Shown here piece by piece: positions 46,436 through 57,915 of a stretch of DNA of 64,000 nucleotides. Each line of letters opens with the position of its first letter. Position 1 is the stretch's first letter. A model generated the notes under the pieces. It was not told the DNA's origin and ran no database searches. It saw only the letters and a program-made list of their open reading frames with translations. Both the position numbers and the translations under genes were made by a program. This DNA comes from Leguminivora glycinivorella (Eukaryota > Arthropoda > Insecta > Lepidoptera > Tortricidae), in assembly GCF_023078275.1 (NCBI RefSeq), contig NC_062971.1:11656001-11720000 (forward strand), in the 5' to 3' direction.

Positions 46436-47785
46436 TTAAAATCTGCCATAGGAATAATCGCATGTCAGCCGTCACTTTCCTTGTTTAATGAATACTTTGC
46501 ACATGAGCATCGTTATGGGAAGTTCCCAAGAGATGTCACGATACCGTCGTGTGTGCCTCAAACCCTTATATTGTATGGATATCTTTATATTGAATGGAAG
46601 GCTGAAAATCATTTTAGATTTTTTAGGTCGTGCAGTACAAGCCAAAAATACCCAAGCCATGACAGAATAATGTTTTTAAAAAAATTGGTAGACGCTATAC
46701 GAGCAGGTATATAACTCTTCAGATCTATGTTAAAAGCTCATTTAAGTGTTACCGACCTCTTCGTAATACTTAGAAGTCACCAATTAAAGCTGTCCTCACT
46801 ACACTACAAACAATAAGCTCTAAAACACCGCTAGGAACAAGTTCCCAAATTAATATAAAAGGTTAACCAAACACGAAAACAATAAAGCCATTAATGATGC
46901 TGGTGTGCATGCTGACTGTTGACACACACATACACACATATTTATGCCGGAACTGGCACTGGCAAATATCCTCATACTTAAACTAGAAGAACGTATCTGC
47001 TTTTGATGTCGGTGCAATTTATGTAAGTAGCTAATATGTATTCAAATTGTAAATAAATCAAAGATTATTAACTCAAAATAGTTCTACATATGTATTATAA
47101 TAAATAGTCGATGAAATCAGTCGTTTTTTGGGTTTAGATGAAAATTATAACGAAAATTATGCAAAATGATGTAAATAAATAAATAAAATGATGACGAAAA
47201 AATGCATAATTTCCATGATGTCACTTGGGTTGTGTTTTTTTTTAAGTTGGTAAAAAAAGCTTACAATTTCGAACGATTTTTTTTTCTACTGCATCATTTA
47301 TACCTACAATAATGCGTCAACTAAAAAAAATGAAAATACGATTTAGAACGTGAAAATTCCGTAAAGATAATGAAACATGGTAAATTAAATTAAACTATTC
47401 CGTTCATTCTGCCTCTTATTACCTTTTATCACCTGACAGAATAGGTACATACAAAAAGTATACTTGTTCAGCTGTTCAAATAAAATGACATCTCTATTTC
47501 GCAGGCGGGCGGTTCAGCTATTAATTTGAAAAATAGAACGCTTAATTAAACCCACGGAAGTATAACTAAAGCATGGAAGCCATGCTAAAATAAGAGCTCG
47601 GTGACATGTATCTTACTCACACCACACTATTACCATTTTTGTATGAGCGAATGAGACAATATTCCACAACTTCTTTCGTTTTCTCGAAGGTTGTCCCTAA
47701 ATGCTGATGTCAAAACGGACCTGGGGTCCATTTATTATACGGCAAAATTAAATATACGTTTGTCATTTCACACTCGGTCTCCATC
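46436..47785. other. Anonymous AT-rich DNA
   Basis: Overlapping ORFs near 46480-46714 have no recognisable content. No gene is supported. Confidence 0.4.
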
Positions 47786-47945
47786 TTTGACAACTGTACA
47801 TAGTCGTATTATATTGGTTCGAGTTTTTAGCGCGACTTCAATGGTCGTCTTGACGATATTTATTTATTTTGTGAGGATTTCTGATAGATCGTGGCAAAAA
47901 TAGCTCAGTGTATATTTGTGATAGTTCTAAGTTTCATTTCTGACT

Positions 47946-48022
47946 ATGGCTTGTGTGATCAAGTGTTGCAAATCACATTCAGGAAGAAAAGAAAACACGC
48001 AAGAGGTTATATCATTTCATCG
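47946..48022 (+). CDS. THAP-like first exon, copy 1
   Basis: ATG at 47946 opens MACVIKCCKSHS...EVISFHR and stops at CG|GTAAGTTT, a consensus donor. The N-terminal C-x4-C and the SFHR that becomes SFHRFP after splicing are the hallmark of the first half of a THAP zinc-finger domain (DNA-binding, in host proteins and in P-element-like transposases). The spliced second exon at 48330 supplies F-P but not the rest of the domain (no following C-x2-H). It is therefore a partial or broken THAP module. The family assignment rests on this short motif. Confidence 0.5.
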
Positions 48023-48329
48023 GTAAGTTTCTTGAGTTTTTGATAATATTTATTGATACGACCTGGCAGAAATATAAATGTACATATTAGTAGTTTATAC
48101 AATTCAAATCTTATTCAATTCTGTATAGATTTTTGCATATTTTTTAGAAGTTTTCTCAAACTCGGAAAGGTTATGTTTTTTAGCATAGTGATGTGATGTG
48201 TTTTATCGACCTTGCAATAATAACCTATCAATATTCATACCTTAAAAACGCCATCAATGATTATTGTTCTTTGTTATGATTCTCTTGTTATTTAGCTATT
48301 TTACAAATTCAACTTTATATATTTCTTAG

Positions 48330-48471
48330 ATTTCCGAAGAAGAAGACCGGAAACACGAAGTTCAAGGTGCGATGCTCGCGGTTCCTTTACTCCCAAAACT
48401 CCACCAAAAAGAAGGCCAAGAAGCTGAAATGGAGCAGGCCCCCAGATGTCTCCCCAGGTGTCTACCTTTGA
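48330..48471 (+). pseudogene. RpL38: Ribosomal protein L38 pseudogene fragment
   Basis: Contains KFKVRCSRFLY followed by KKKAKKLK, matching the conserved middle and C-terminal part of the 60S ribosomal protein L38 (KFKVRCSRFLY...KEKAEKLKQSLPPG). The stretch between them and the C-terminus are altered, and the N-terminal third is missing. It is preceded by an acceptor-like TTTCTTAG and is in frame with the THAP-like exon 47946-48022 across a 307-bp intron, giving a chimeric 73-codon ORF that ends at TGA 48469-48471. It is most likely a decayed processed pseudogene, possibly exonised. Confidence 0.75.
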
Positions 48472-48616
48472 CAATTGTACATAATCGTATTATATTAGAT
48501 CAAATATCTCGGCGGTCGTCTGGCCGATTTTTAATTTAATTGTGTTTATTCCTGATGGATAGTTGATGATCCTGCTAAATTCTTATTTGTAATGTGTTCA
48601 AGTTCCTTGTGTGATT

Positions 48617-48708
48617 ATGGCTTGTGTGATTGAATTAAGGACTGTAATTTACGTACATGGAGAAAAGAAAACTCCCAAGAACCTGCTGTGTTTCATTAGT
48701 GAATTTCG
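48617..48708 (+). pseudogene. THAP-like first exon, copy 2 (decayed)
   Basis: Opens MACVIE and ends FISEFR at CG|GTCAGT, in the same phase as copy 1 but 15 bp longer. The cysteine pair and SFHR motif have been lost. The matching acceptor is at about 49003 (TTTTTTAG followed by TTTTCC). Confidence 0.6.
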
Positions 48709-48993
48709 GTCAGTTATTGATATTATTATTTGTAGGATCTAAACAAAGCATAAAATACGATCTTTTCATAGTTTATATAATAACTACTACCATGTTAAAT
48801 TCTGTTCTGAAGTTTCTCCAAACTGTTTTTAGGTTATGTTTTTGTACTAGTGATGTGTCATTTTTATCGACGTCCCGACATTAACTCTATTGACATTCTT
48901 GCATTGAAAAGGACATAAAAATGATTAATGATGATCAGGTATCACAGACTGGGTAAATGGTAATGTAACATTTCTAGTGAATTAAACTTATAG

Positions 48994-49453
48994 TATTTTT
49001 TAGTTTTCCAGAAATTCTCAAACATTATTAAAAAGAAACTAAAATTAGGTGAAACTATTGAAATAATAAATTTTGGTACCTACACTGCCGTTTTGTTTTA
49101 TTTTCTATTTGATAGAGAAAATATTATTGAGGTAAGTATAAGTAGATTCTTGAGTGGTGGACTAGAAATTAATACAGGGATGCTACACGAATTAAATTAC
49201 TTAGGTCTTTGCGTTAGGAGAAGAGAAGAATGTATTTATTTGTTTTATACTCGTATCTCCCATCTTCTATTTTTTACAAACTATTTAGGCCGATATTACA
49301 CTATCATAGAAATATAGTCATAGACAACATGCCGTCCTTTTTATTCACGTTACAGAAAAAGGGAGGCATACAGACCTATGATCAGAGATATAGGTATGAT
49401 AATGTAATATTAGGACTTGGTAAGAGAAGAGAAGTGACCGTTTATGTAGGTAA
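48994..49453 (+). CDS. Candidate spliced coding segments, unrecognised
   Basis: Open at 48994-49317 in one frame: KKLKLGETIEIINFGTYTAV, then RENIIE at GAG|GTAAGTAT (49131/49132), a consensus donor in phase 0. A second ORF (49218-49487, another frame) reads KKGGIQTYDQRYRYDNVILG and LGKRREVTVYVG. It is preceded by the acceptor-like CACGTTACAG at about 49356, also phase 0, and followed by TATGTAG|GTAAGTAC. Both segments are less hydrophobic than chance ORFs here. No family is recognised. It may be part of a host gene, or of a mobile element or viral relic. Confidence 0.35.
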
Positions 49454-49499
49454 GTACATAAACAAACCATTTATTTGCAATCAGTAGGTACGGTTAGTC

Positions 49500-50457
49500 A
49501 AGAAGGCAAGAATGTATGAATATATGACTTTCATAGCCAAAAAGCCACATAATAATGCAAATGAAATGTTTATATTAATATTGTATGTTTTTGTTACTTT
49601 TATATATTTAACGTTTATATTATGTTTAAGGTGAGAACGTAAGTAAGTGCATATTTTATCGATAATTGAATCGACAAAGTAACATCCCTAGCTAACACAA
49701 AACCAGGGACCACCTACCAAAAAGAGAAATAACTAGCATATATCCATCCTTTTTCAATACATTATCTAAGTCATAAGGAAGTCAAGGATGAGTATATGCA
49801 TTTTACACGAATTTTTATTAGGGGGGCTTGATTAAACCGTTTGAGAATGGCGCCTATTTGTGTTCTAATTTTAGTACCTACGTACCTACTGTAAATTCAT
49901 TTTTAATTTTTTGTTTAGATATAGATGCAAACATGTGATATATATTTCCTTAGTTTGTAAACGCTTACTATTTTTACCAATTATGTATGTATCCCCCATG
50001 ATGTAGATTTGAGTAGTAGCATCGTTCCGAGGTAAAATTTTCATATTCGTTATAAATTCATACGAGTAATAAACCAAGGCTACTCGTATTCTTTAAATTC
50101 TGCAGTCAATTAAATAAAGTTGTGTACTTATATTGATATCAAGAATAAAGATATTTAAATAATATATGAACGTGATATGTAACATGTCAGTTATGCTATG
50201 CGTGCATCTTGTTGAACCAATTCTTGTATCTAAAATTTGGGGGAAAAGTACTTCTAAGCAAGTACGTGTAAATACAGATTAGGCGATATTAGTCGCGAAA
50301 TGGTGGTCGGAAACAGGTAGGGATCGATAAGCAATGTTTGTTTACAATAGCTATCGAATGGCGTCGCGGATTTTATTTGTTCGTGGCGGAACCGTTTGAA
50401 ATGGGATTTGGCTACGTGTGGTTTTATTGAACGAATATTTTCAGTGCAATGTAGCTT
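49500..50457. other. Anonymous AT-rich DNA
   Basis: No supported feature. Confidence 0.4.
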
Positions 50458-50600
50458 AAGTGCGTTTTCACATTATCCGATCCGATAACGGATGTCGGAC
50501 CGATATCCCATACATTACAGGCGCCATCTTCGATTTTTTCTATCGAAATCCTTCCGACATCTGATATCGGTCTAAAGATGTGGGTTTGAGAACGTGGAAT
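50458..50600. repeat. TTTCACATTATCCGAT dispersed repeat, copy 1
   Basis: GTGCGTTTTCACATTATCCG, GATAACGGATGTCGGACCGA, GCGCCATCTTCGATTTTT, then the partly inverted TCCGACATCTGATATCGG. A related but diverged copy is at 52063-52165. It is probably a small MITE. Confidence 0.6.
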
Positions 50601-51559
50601 GATTTTATCAGAACTATTAGGGTTCCACTTTCGTTGCTTTTATGAACCACCTACTTATACGAAAAATGTTCCTAGGTACGTTGCTAAGATTGCTTATATT
50701 AATATGGAGCCTTGATAGTACATATATATATACTCGTACCTAGGTGTATGACTGGTGCTGCCCTCATTTTGTTCATTTTCTATGTTAAATCTCGTGGAGT
50801 GAAATTAGTTCCAATGGCTGCAGATAATAGATTCTGTGTAAGAATTGAAACAACGTTTTCGGCCATAATGAATATATTTTCTTTTTCAGCTTACGCTAAC
50901 CTAATCCTATTTCTATCTCTTTCGTTCAGTCATTCATTCATCCCTTTCTTTCTAATGTGTATTCAAGCATGCTGTCTCTTTCATTCAATACGTTTCGTTT
51001 TACACAGTAGGTAATGCACCTTACATGCCCTCTGAAATATATACGTGCAGAATAAATATTCTTTGCACATGTATATTTCACAAACCTTACATCTGTATAC
51101 AATAGAACCCACAAGATTACGACTACCTCCATGAACCTTGCCAGTAGCCATTATTAAATTTAGATATAAAACAGTTTATAACCCATTTGAGGATTTATTT
51201 TTAACTCTGAATACGCCTTTGTTGCTCGTTCAGAGTAAAGGTAACACGCGTGCCGAGCAAAATGCATCCAAATTATGCATACCTTCGTCAGTATGTGAAC
51301 CCGTGACCTCACCGTTACCAACCAATTGGGTTACGAACTATTCTCTAACACTGGCATACATACTTGCTTACGCTTTCTACAGCATAAGTGCATAATCTTT
51401 AAGTTACCTGCAGGGTTTCTGATAAAATGATTTTAAGAGAGTATCGCGAATGTCACCTTGCTTTGTGTGATAAGTAATACAGCGAATAATAGGTAATACC
51501 AAATTTAGATCAAAGCCTAACTGGGAAACTAATCAATCATAGTGTTGTGTTCTTGCCGG

Positions 51560-51645
51560 TGAGTAAGATGTAAGTGTTCATAGGTTACGGAAACTGCTTA
51601 CCTCGGGCGGGCCTTATGCTTGTTTGCCACCGATGCAAATGAGAA
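51560..51645 (+). mobile_element. SINE 3' end, diverged copy
   Basis: GTTCATAGGTTACGGAAACT, GCGGGCCTTATGCTTGTTTG and CCACCGATG correspond to the end of the element at 22180-22379. It has no poly(A) and is truncated on the left. Confidence 0.6.
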
Positions 51646-51714
51646 ATCCTTGGTCATTATTCGATTCGCTTTTCTCCCACATTGTATTATTGGCCAAATC
51701 TACAATAGTACATT

Positions 51715-51855
51715 ACATCAGAGGCCGGGAAAATGAGGATTTCCGGCCAAGTGGGTATATACGGCCGAGCGAGCGTGCGAGTGGATAGGGATACGAGGCC
51801 GGGAATCCGTTTTCACGCCGAGGCATGAATAGTGCTTTTCTCAAACATACAATGA
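51715..51855. repeat. GAGGCCGGGAA dispersed repeat
   Basis: GAGGCCGGGAAAATGAGGAT, TATACGGCCGAGCGAGCG, GAGGCCGGGAATCCGTTTTC, CGAGGCATGAATAGTGCTTT. The GAGGCCGGGAA word appears twice. I recall this as a lepidopteran repeat. Confidence 0.5.
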
Positions 51856-52062
51856 AATAAAAAAAATGCTCTAAAGGACAATATTTTATAAAAAAAGGTT
51901 ACTTTGCAGGCCTAGGCCTAAAAAATAATATGAAATCCCTTTACAGTCCTCTCGAGTTGTTGCGCCCAAAAAGCGATACTTCCCAGCCCATTTTAAGGAA
52001 CGTAAAGACAATATTTCATTGCATGTTTGAGAAAAAGATATTTACAAACATAAAATGTATAG

Positions 52063-52165
52063 ACTCTAAGTTCGTTTTCATATTATACAATCCGATATCG
52101 GATGTAGGACCAATATCCCATATATTTAAGCCGCCATCCTTGATTTTTGCCTTTGAACCTTTGCG
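52063..52165. repeat. TTTCATATTATACAAT dispersed repeat, copy 2
   Basis: GTTCGTTTTCATATTATACA, GATATCGGATGTAGGACCAA, GCCGCCATCCTTGATTTTT. It matches 50458-50600 and overlaps a 102-aa ORF that is therefore discounted. Confidence 0.55.
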
Positions 52166-52238
52166 TTTGTTCAGTTTGCCCATAAATACTAAATACTTCG
52201 GTAAGTATAGTATATTACACATAATAAATCAATCATAA

Positions 52239-52490
52239 TTAATTAACTAACTCAACGTATAATTTTAAACTCATGTACAATAGAATTGCAATCGTAAAGG
52301 GCACACAAAGTAACGTCTGAATACGAGTGATAATGGGTTCACATTCGAAAGATAGCATCAAACAAGCATAAAAAGTGATTTCACCGGTCGATAACGAAAT
52401 TTCAGAAAGATTCACCCAGAACTTCTTAATTAAGTGCCATAAAACTAAGTGCACCAAATTAAATCGTGCAAGCAATTCTGAAAACGCGAG
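52239..52490 (-). CDS. Possible terminal exon, hydrophobic
   Basis: A minus-strand ORF of about 78 codons, preceded by GCGTTTTCAG, an acceptor-like site. It ends PFTIAILLYMSLKLYVELVN and stop, with one convincing TM-like stretch. Hydrophobic ORFs arise easily in AT-rich DNA and no family is recognised. Confidence 0.15.
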   Translation of the reverse strand, partial: LAFSELLARFNLVHLVLWHLIKKFWVNLSEISLSTGEITFYACLMLSFECEPIITRIQTLLCVPFTIAILLYMSLKLYVELVN

Positions 52491-52566
52491 GGCGCATTGA
52501 TATACAAGTAGGAACCATCTACTTTATCAAATCAAAGTACCTATTTTAGATAAGTAACTTTTTTTT

Positions 52567-52680
52567 TGACATTATTACACAGATTGACTGAGTCCCACGG
52601 TAAGCCCAAGAAGGCTTGTGTTGTGGGTACTCAGACAACGATATATATAATATACAGATACTTATATACATAGATAACAG
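52567..52680 (-). mobile_element. SINE 3' portion
   Basis: CACAGATTGACTGAGTCCCA, CTTGTGTTGTGGGTACTCAG and ACAACGATATATATAATATA match the tail half of the SINE at 8368-8645, in the same orientation. The tRNA-like head is absent (5' truncated). Confidence 0.85.
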
Positions 52681-53010
52681 TTACGAATTTCCTTTTCGCA
52701 CGTGTATCGTACGACGTTTTTCAGTACAGATGGCCCTCCGAAGTTTCGAACTGACATATAATGAACCACTTCTCGCACTAGTGCGTAAAAAAAACACCAT
52801 TTATACTGAAATAGTACATTACAAGTGCGTAAAAAAGGAAGTTCGAAACGAGTGGCGATAAATTAAAACACGACCGTAGGGAGTGTTTTAAATCGACACG
52901 AGTTACGAATTTCCTTTTCGCACGTGTATCGTAGGTACGACGTTTTTCAGTACAGGCATATAATGAACCACTTCTCGTACTAGTGCGTAAAAAAAACACC
53001 ATCTGTACTG
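52681..53010 (-). repeat. Two adjoining family Q copies
   Basis: GTATCGTACGACGTTTTTCA and ACTAGTGCGTAAAAAAAACA occur at 52705 and 52780, and again at 52925-52950 and 52978-52995. The second unit also contains ACATTACAAGTGCGTAAAAA and GGGAGTGTTTTAAATCGACA. The order suggests a tandem duplication with a partial first unit. Confidence 0.8.
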
Positions 53011-53710
53011 AAAATTTATTTTTAGAACACGTAAATCGATTGATAACACATAGAGGTAGTTAGATTGCAATTATTATTGAGTTCATCTTCACAAAACGTA
53101 CTGCCGTGAAGCATGCGTTATTTTAGGGCAAGAAAGCCGGGAAAGGTTAATAGAACAATTAACATTCCCGCAGTCAAATCCCGCATGCAATAAAATTATG
53201 CAGATATTACGAAACATTCTCGGGATAATAAGACTGATTTTAATCTCGGCTATCCTCAAATTAAACTCGCCCTAAGTTTAATTCGACACGCAAGGGGGCG
53301 TGGCGGCATATCCGGTGTCTTATCAGTTATCACTTCCGGTCCCGCCACTGTTTAATGAACATCTTTACAATGATAACAAGAGATTCGAATTTGGTTTTAA
53401 TTTTTTTCGTGAATAAACATTATTATGCGATTTAACCTAGTGTGTTATCATTATTATTAATATTTTATCATTGCTGTTTATTTTTTTAATGAAAAATATT
53501 GAACACTTTTATATGAACATTGACTATAAATAGTTAAAAAAAACGTACCAAAAAACGTTTCCCATACAATTGAGCGGCAACAATTTTACTAGCGCCATCT
53601 AAATAAAATGCTATTACTTGATCTATAAACTAGTAAAACCCACCTCATAAAAGTGTGCCTGTTGCCAACTCGCACGTACAAATAAGTAAGACGCGATTTT
53701 ATCAGCCTTA
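53011..53710. other. Anonymous DNA
   Basis: No gene is seen. Confidence 0.4.
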
Positions 53711-54218
53711 GGACGATACGGTAGGGGTCAATTCTCCATACAAACGCTCTCGACTATTTCTTCCCTGGTTTTCGAAGATAGAGCAATGATTTTTTCAACA
53801 CAGATTGTCATTATTTTATCTTTGTCGGACCGTTTTATTTTTTTTGATATTCTGCTTTCTAAAGACTCTAGAGCCAATCAAAAGTTTCCAAAAACGGCCT
53901 TTTTCATTATGGCGAAAAAAAGTGTGATACTCCAGATTGGTAACAATTAACAAAAAAAGCTAAACGGTCCGACATAGACTATTTCATTGTTATTCAGATT
54001 CTCAAATTTCGTTCCGATTGATTAAGTTTTGAAGGAGGAAAGAGTCGAGAGCGGAACCTCGATTTTAAAGATTTTTTTGAAAATCTTTTGACTGAATTGT
54101 TCTTAATGGACAATTTTTTTTCGATAAATCTAGTTAATAACACTTGTATATTTAACTAAAATTCCCAAGTTGAAAGGGGAGCTCCTTTCCATTTTAGCAT
54201 TTTCGTTACCGCATCCTC
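53711..54218. mobile_element. Non-autonomous DNA transposon, family A copy 2
   Basis: Same element as 5008-5518. The ends GGACGATACGGTAG and TTACCGCATCCTC are flanked by TTA on both sides (53708-53710 and 54219-54221). The TTA duplication and short TIR suit a PIF/Harbinger-like or related family; the superfamily is an inference. Confidence 0.85.
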
Positions 54219-54722
54219 TTAGCCTCTTCAAAAAAAGTGATTTGATTTCAAGCCTTTTCCTCAAATCCAACCACAAACTTTGCTCACGCGCATCGTGCCT
54301 GAACTCGCATGATTTAGATATTTGTCACACAACACTTTTCAGAGTTCTACTATGAACTTTATATCGCAAGATATAAGGTAAACTTTTAAATATCAGCAGC
54401 AAGGCACACACTTTAATCGAAGGGATAAAGAAAATTATTCTTTAAACTAAATCATTTTAGGTTGATTTTATAATATAGTTTAATAATAATCAAAAAGATA
54501 AGCTTAGGGCAGTTAAACAGTGGTCAATTAAGCGACGTTATATTTCACCTGCTATTTTTTGTACAAATTGCTTCATTCGCCGAGAGTTCACGGGCTGATC
54601 AATCCGAACATAAGATTCGCTGAAACTTATAAATAGCTAAATCATGTAATAAGTTTAGATCAAATCTGATTTACCAAAACATATTTCTAGGCTTAGAAAT
54701 AAATATGTAATTTATTATTTCA

Positions 54723-54935
54723 GTACAGATGGTGTTTTTTTACGCACTAGTGCGAGAAGTGGTTCATTATAATGTCAGGACTCAGGTCCAAAGTTCGGAG
54801 GGCCATCTGTACTGAAAAACGTCGTACGATACACGTGCGAAAAGGAAATTCGTAACTCCCTTCGGTCGTGTTTTAATCTATCGCCACTCGTTTCGAACTT
54901 CCTTTTTTACGCACTTGTATCGTAATGTACTATTA
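54723..54935 (+). repeat. Family Q dispersed repeat
   Basis: CAGTACAGATGGTGTTTTTT, ACGCACTAGTGCGAGAAG, CGGAGGGCCATCTGTACTG, GTCGTACGATACACGTGCGA, ending ACGCACTTGTATCGTAATGT. It is missing the AAATCGACACGAG segment present in the other copies. Confidence 0.85.
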
Positions 54936-56655
54936 TTAACCCCTGGAACGGCGTCATCAAAGATTTGCTAGCTACTGAACTAAAAACCTTGCATTTGTTC
55001 ATTAGAGTTTAAATTATCTGGGATAGATCTGGAACAAGGCGTTTGAGGAGTTCAATAGATAAACATTGTTATAGAGATTTCGAGGTGGCCTTATAAAACG
55101 CGTTTTAATCCACCGTAATGTCGAGATCACGAGTCGGACACATAGCGCCATCTCTCGATGACTAGCTGAACTAAACAAAAATATATACTTTAGTTTTGCT
55201 TTCAGTCACTTTGTTGCGTCGTTTGATATGACAATATGTTTACGAAAAATTAAATTAGTGATATCGGCAATAAAAAAATCATAAATAATAATCACAGGTC
55301 TAAAATAAGCTGTATAATTTACCTATATAGTTTTTCATATGGAAATGATTTAAAATAAAATATGATGGATTTTTTAAATTTATACGAAAAATTATAACAT
55401 AATACCCGATGTCCCGAGCACACACTGTCCATCTTTATCTCGTTTACGTTAATGCTCACTGAGAGTTAGAGAACGTCAACATTTCAATTTAAGGGGCAGT
55501 AGGTGGCCGCATTTTCGTTTTTTTTTTCATTTTATATACTTTTTCGAGTTTAATGTTGAGCAATGCTTCTTTACATACATAATTTACATAACAGATAATC
55601 AAAACTACCTTCAATATAATCTTATTATTCGTAAATTTTCTTGACCATTTAACGGTCAAAGTTTTTTTCACACCTACAACGAACGGCAGGTATCGGAAGG
55701 GTTGATCTGACAACGGTAGCTCAAATTATGCTACCCCTATACTTAAGGGGTTGTAACGGAAGACTTTACGATCACCATTGTTATTTGATGACCCCAAAGT
55801 CGAAGCCACAGACCACATTCTATAGATAATGAAATACTTTTTGAAGTCTTCTCCGAGACCATGGGGACAACGCCGTCCTTGAAACATCGGAAGTTAGTTT
55901 TAAAATTTTAGTTATACGCAATTACCTAAGTCCTGTTTTCAATTTTAAGTGGGTGTAAAAATCGTGAAAAATTAAATAAATGAAATGAGTACATTGTCGG
56001 GAGAACCATTTCTCGTAATAATTTAGTGCTTGAAGGGTTTATTCACTATTATCATGTAATATACATGTACACACTCTTCGACTATGTTACAGTTTTATTC
56101 GCTACAGAAGGTTAGGCGATTAGCACATTTGTCTTGGATAAGCAACCTGCACATGAAACAAACCTTGCCGCAAGTATATCATGTGGCGTCGAGCTAGCTG
56201 CTACTAGCGCAGGTCGCAACGTAATAAGCTAAGGTGTCAACGAATGTGACGTGTAATTTTGAACATTTTTTTATTAGATTTTGAAATAACACTGAGAGAA
56301 ATTTGCATTGTGAATTTAACAAGTTCGACTTGTTGCGGTTTATCCGTTTGAATCAGCCAAACGTATGTTTAAAACAATATGTGTCAGGTTGTTTTTATAA
56401 AATCGACTTGTTGATTCAAATACATTGCCGATTCAAATGACAAGTAGCTTGTTGTTTGAACCAAAGAGCACGTAGGCGCTATTTTAACCAAAAAACTTGT
56501 TGAACGAACATGAAAACTGGTTGTATTTTCTCTCAGTGAAAAGTGATACAATGCTTGCGCCTGGAGAAACTGAAGAATGGGATACATATTTAGTTATAAT
56601 TGATACTTTTCAGGCGTACATACATTTTAAGGTGACACACATATATCCATACTAA
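54936..56655. other. Anonymous DNA
   Basis: No supported gene. The minus-strand ORF at 55489-55713 is basic and Ile/Val-rich with no recognisable domain. Confidence 0.4.
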
Positions 56656-57435
56656 CATTATATTATAATATTATAAATGCGTCTGTTCGTTTGTCCGTCT
56701 TTCACGGCAAAACGGAGCGACGAATTGACGTGATTTTTAAGTGGGGATAGTTGAAGGGATGCAGAGTGACATAGGCTAAATTTTCCTTTAGTACCGTTTC
56801 GTAACTAAAAATTGGTAACCAGCTTCGAAACGGGAAAAAATCCCAATTTGTAACTGGCTTCAAATTGAGACTTTCCCATTACCGATTTGTAACCACGTTT
56901 GGTAACCGGCTTCGAAACGGGAAAAAGAATCCCGTGTTGTAACTGGTTACAAAATGAGACTAAATCATTACCGATTCGTAGCCATGGTTGGTACTTGATA
57001 ATCAACTTCCAAACGGGAAAAAATATCCTGTATTGTAACTGGTTACAAAATGGGATTTTTTTGCCGTCATGAATACATGATTAATTCGAATAATGCTGAC
57101 ATTGAGTAATTATTTAGAGTTCCGTAGTCAACTAGGTTGACTAGGAACCCTTATAGTTTTGTTCTGTCAGTCTGTCCGTATTTACATCGTCCTAGCTTCG
57201 ATTTGGTAAAAACTCCGATCAGTAACTCGGGCCCAATAAGTAACCAGCTACAAATTGGGAATTTTGTATTCCCGTTCTGTAGCCAGTTACAAAACTTAGT
57301 TACCAAACGGCACTACTCTGGCCTAATAAGTAACCGGCTACAAAATGGGATTCAAGATTCCCGGTTTGTAGCCGGTTACGAAATTTTGGCTACCAAGCGG
57401 TACTAAACCTACATTTTGTCTCTTTCTAACGGACA
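56656..57435 (-). mobile_element. Family S element, split copy
   Basis: TAATATTATAAATGCG, CACGGCAAAACGGAGCGACG, TGATTTTTAAGTGGGGATAG and GAGTGACATAGGCTA occur on the left. The expected continuation TACATTTTGTCTCTTTCTAA resumes at 57410. The gap holds the element at 56785-57408. Confidence 0.8.
56785..57408. mobile_element. MITE with TTTAGTACCG ends
   Basis: TTTAGTACCGTTTCGTAACT at the left and TACCAAGCGGTACTAAA at the right are inverted. The inside is built of many variants of GTAACCGGCTACAAA(A/C)(T/C)GGGA in both orientations. CTAAATTTT (56776-56784) and CTACATTTT (57409-57417) on either side form a possible 9-bp duplication with one mismatch. A piece of family G (about 57117-57160) lies in the middle. 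Confidence 0.8.
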
Positions 57436-57440
57436 CAATA

Positions 57441-57915
57441 TAATTAGATTAATTTAAAAGAAATAATTTTAAAATTAACCAAATTTTACTCAACCCTTGC
57501 ACAGGCGGGGCTAACAAAATCGCTGTCAACTTAGCTCGGTATTATTATATAGTACTTATGACTAGCCGTGGTTGGTCTAGCGCAGTGATCTGTGGTTGCG
57601 GCAGACCCCGGAGCGTCATGGCCGATGCGCAGGGGCAAGATTGAAATTAAGGAAATAAGCACTAAAACTTTGAGTTAGAGGCGCACTTATATTCCACTGG
57701 CTCATTAACTTTCTTTAAGAATGTTGTTGGAAATATTCGTTAGCAAAGGATTTCTAGAGAAATCAGACAATTACTTACTCAAGTCAAAACCTAGATATTT
57801 AGGTGACAGATACCACACAGATTAGGATTACCTGATTGAAACTTTGCTCGAGGTTGAAATATGAACTTAAAATTTTATCAAGAATAAATCTGTACATCTT
57901 TGACAGGCATACCTA
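57441..57915. other. Anonymous DNA
   Basis: No supported feature. A GC-richer patch lies at about 57560-57640. Confidence 0.35.

Larger units (their letters stand above)
47786..49090 (+). repeat. Tandem duplication of a promoter, exon 1 and intron unit
   Basis: Copy 1 starts at GTCTCCATCTTTGACAACTG and copy 2 at GTCTACCTTTGACAATTGTA (about 48460), an offset of about 680 bp. Shared landmarks in order: GTACATA.TCGTATTATATT, CTATGGCTTGTGTGAT, GAAAAGAAAAC, a donor after TTTC..CG, AGGTTATGTTTTT, GTGATGTG, and an acceptor followed by TTTCC. The copies are clearly diverged, so the duplication is old. Confidence 0.75.

Noticed and set aside
51930..52238. 102-codon ORF
   Set aside because: It overlaps a dispersed repeat (52063-52165) also found at 50458-50600.
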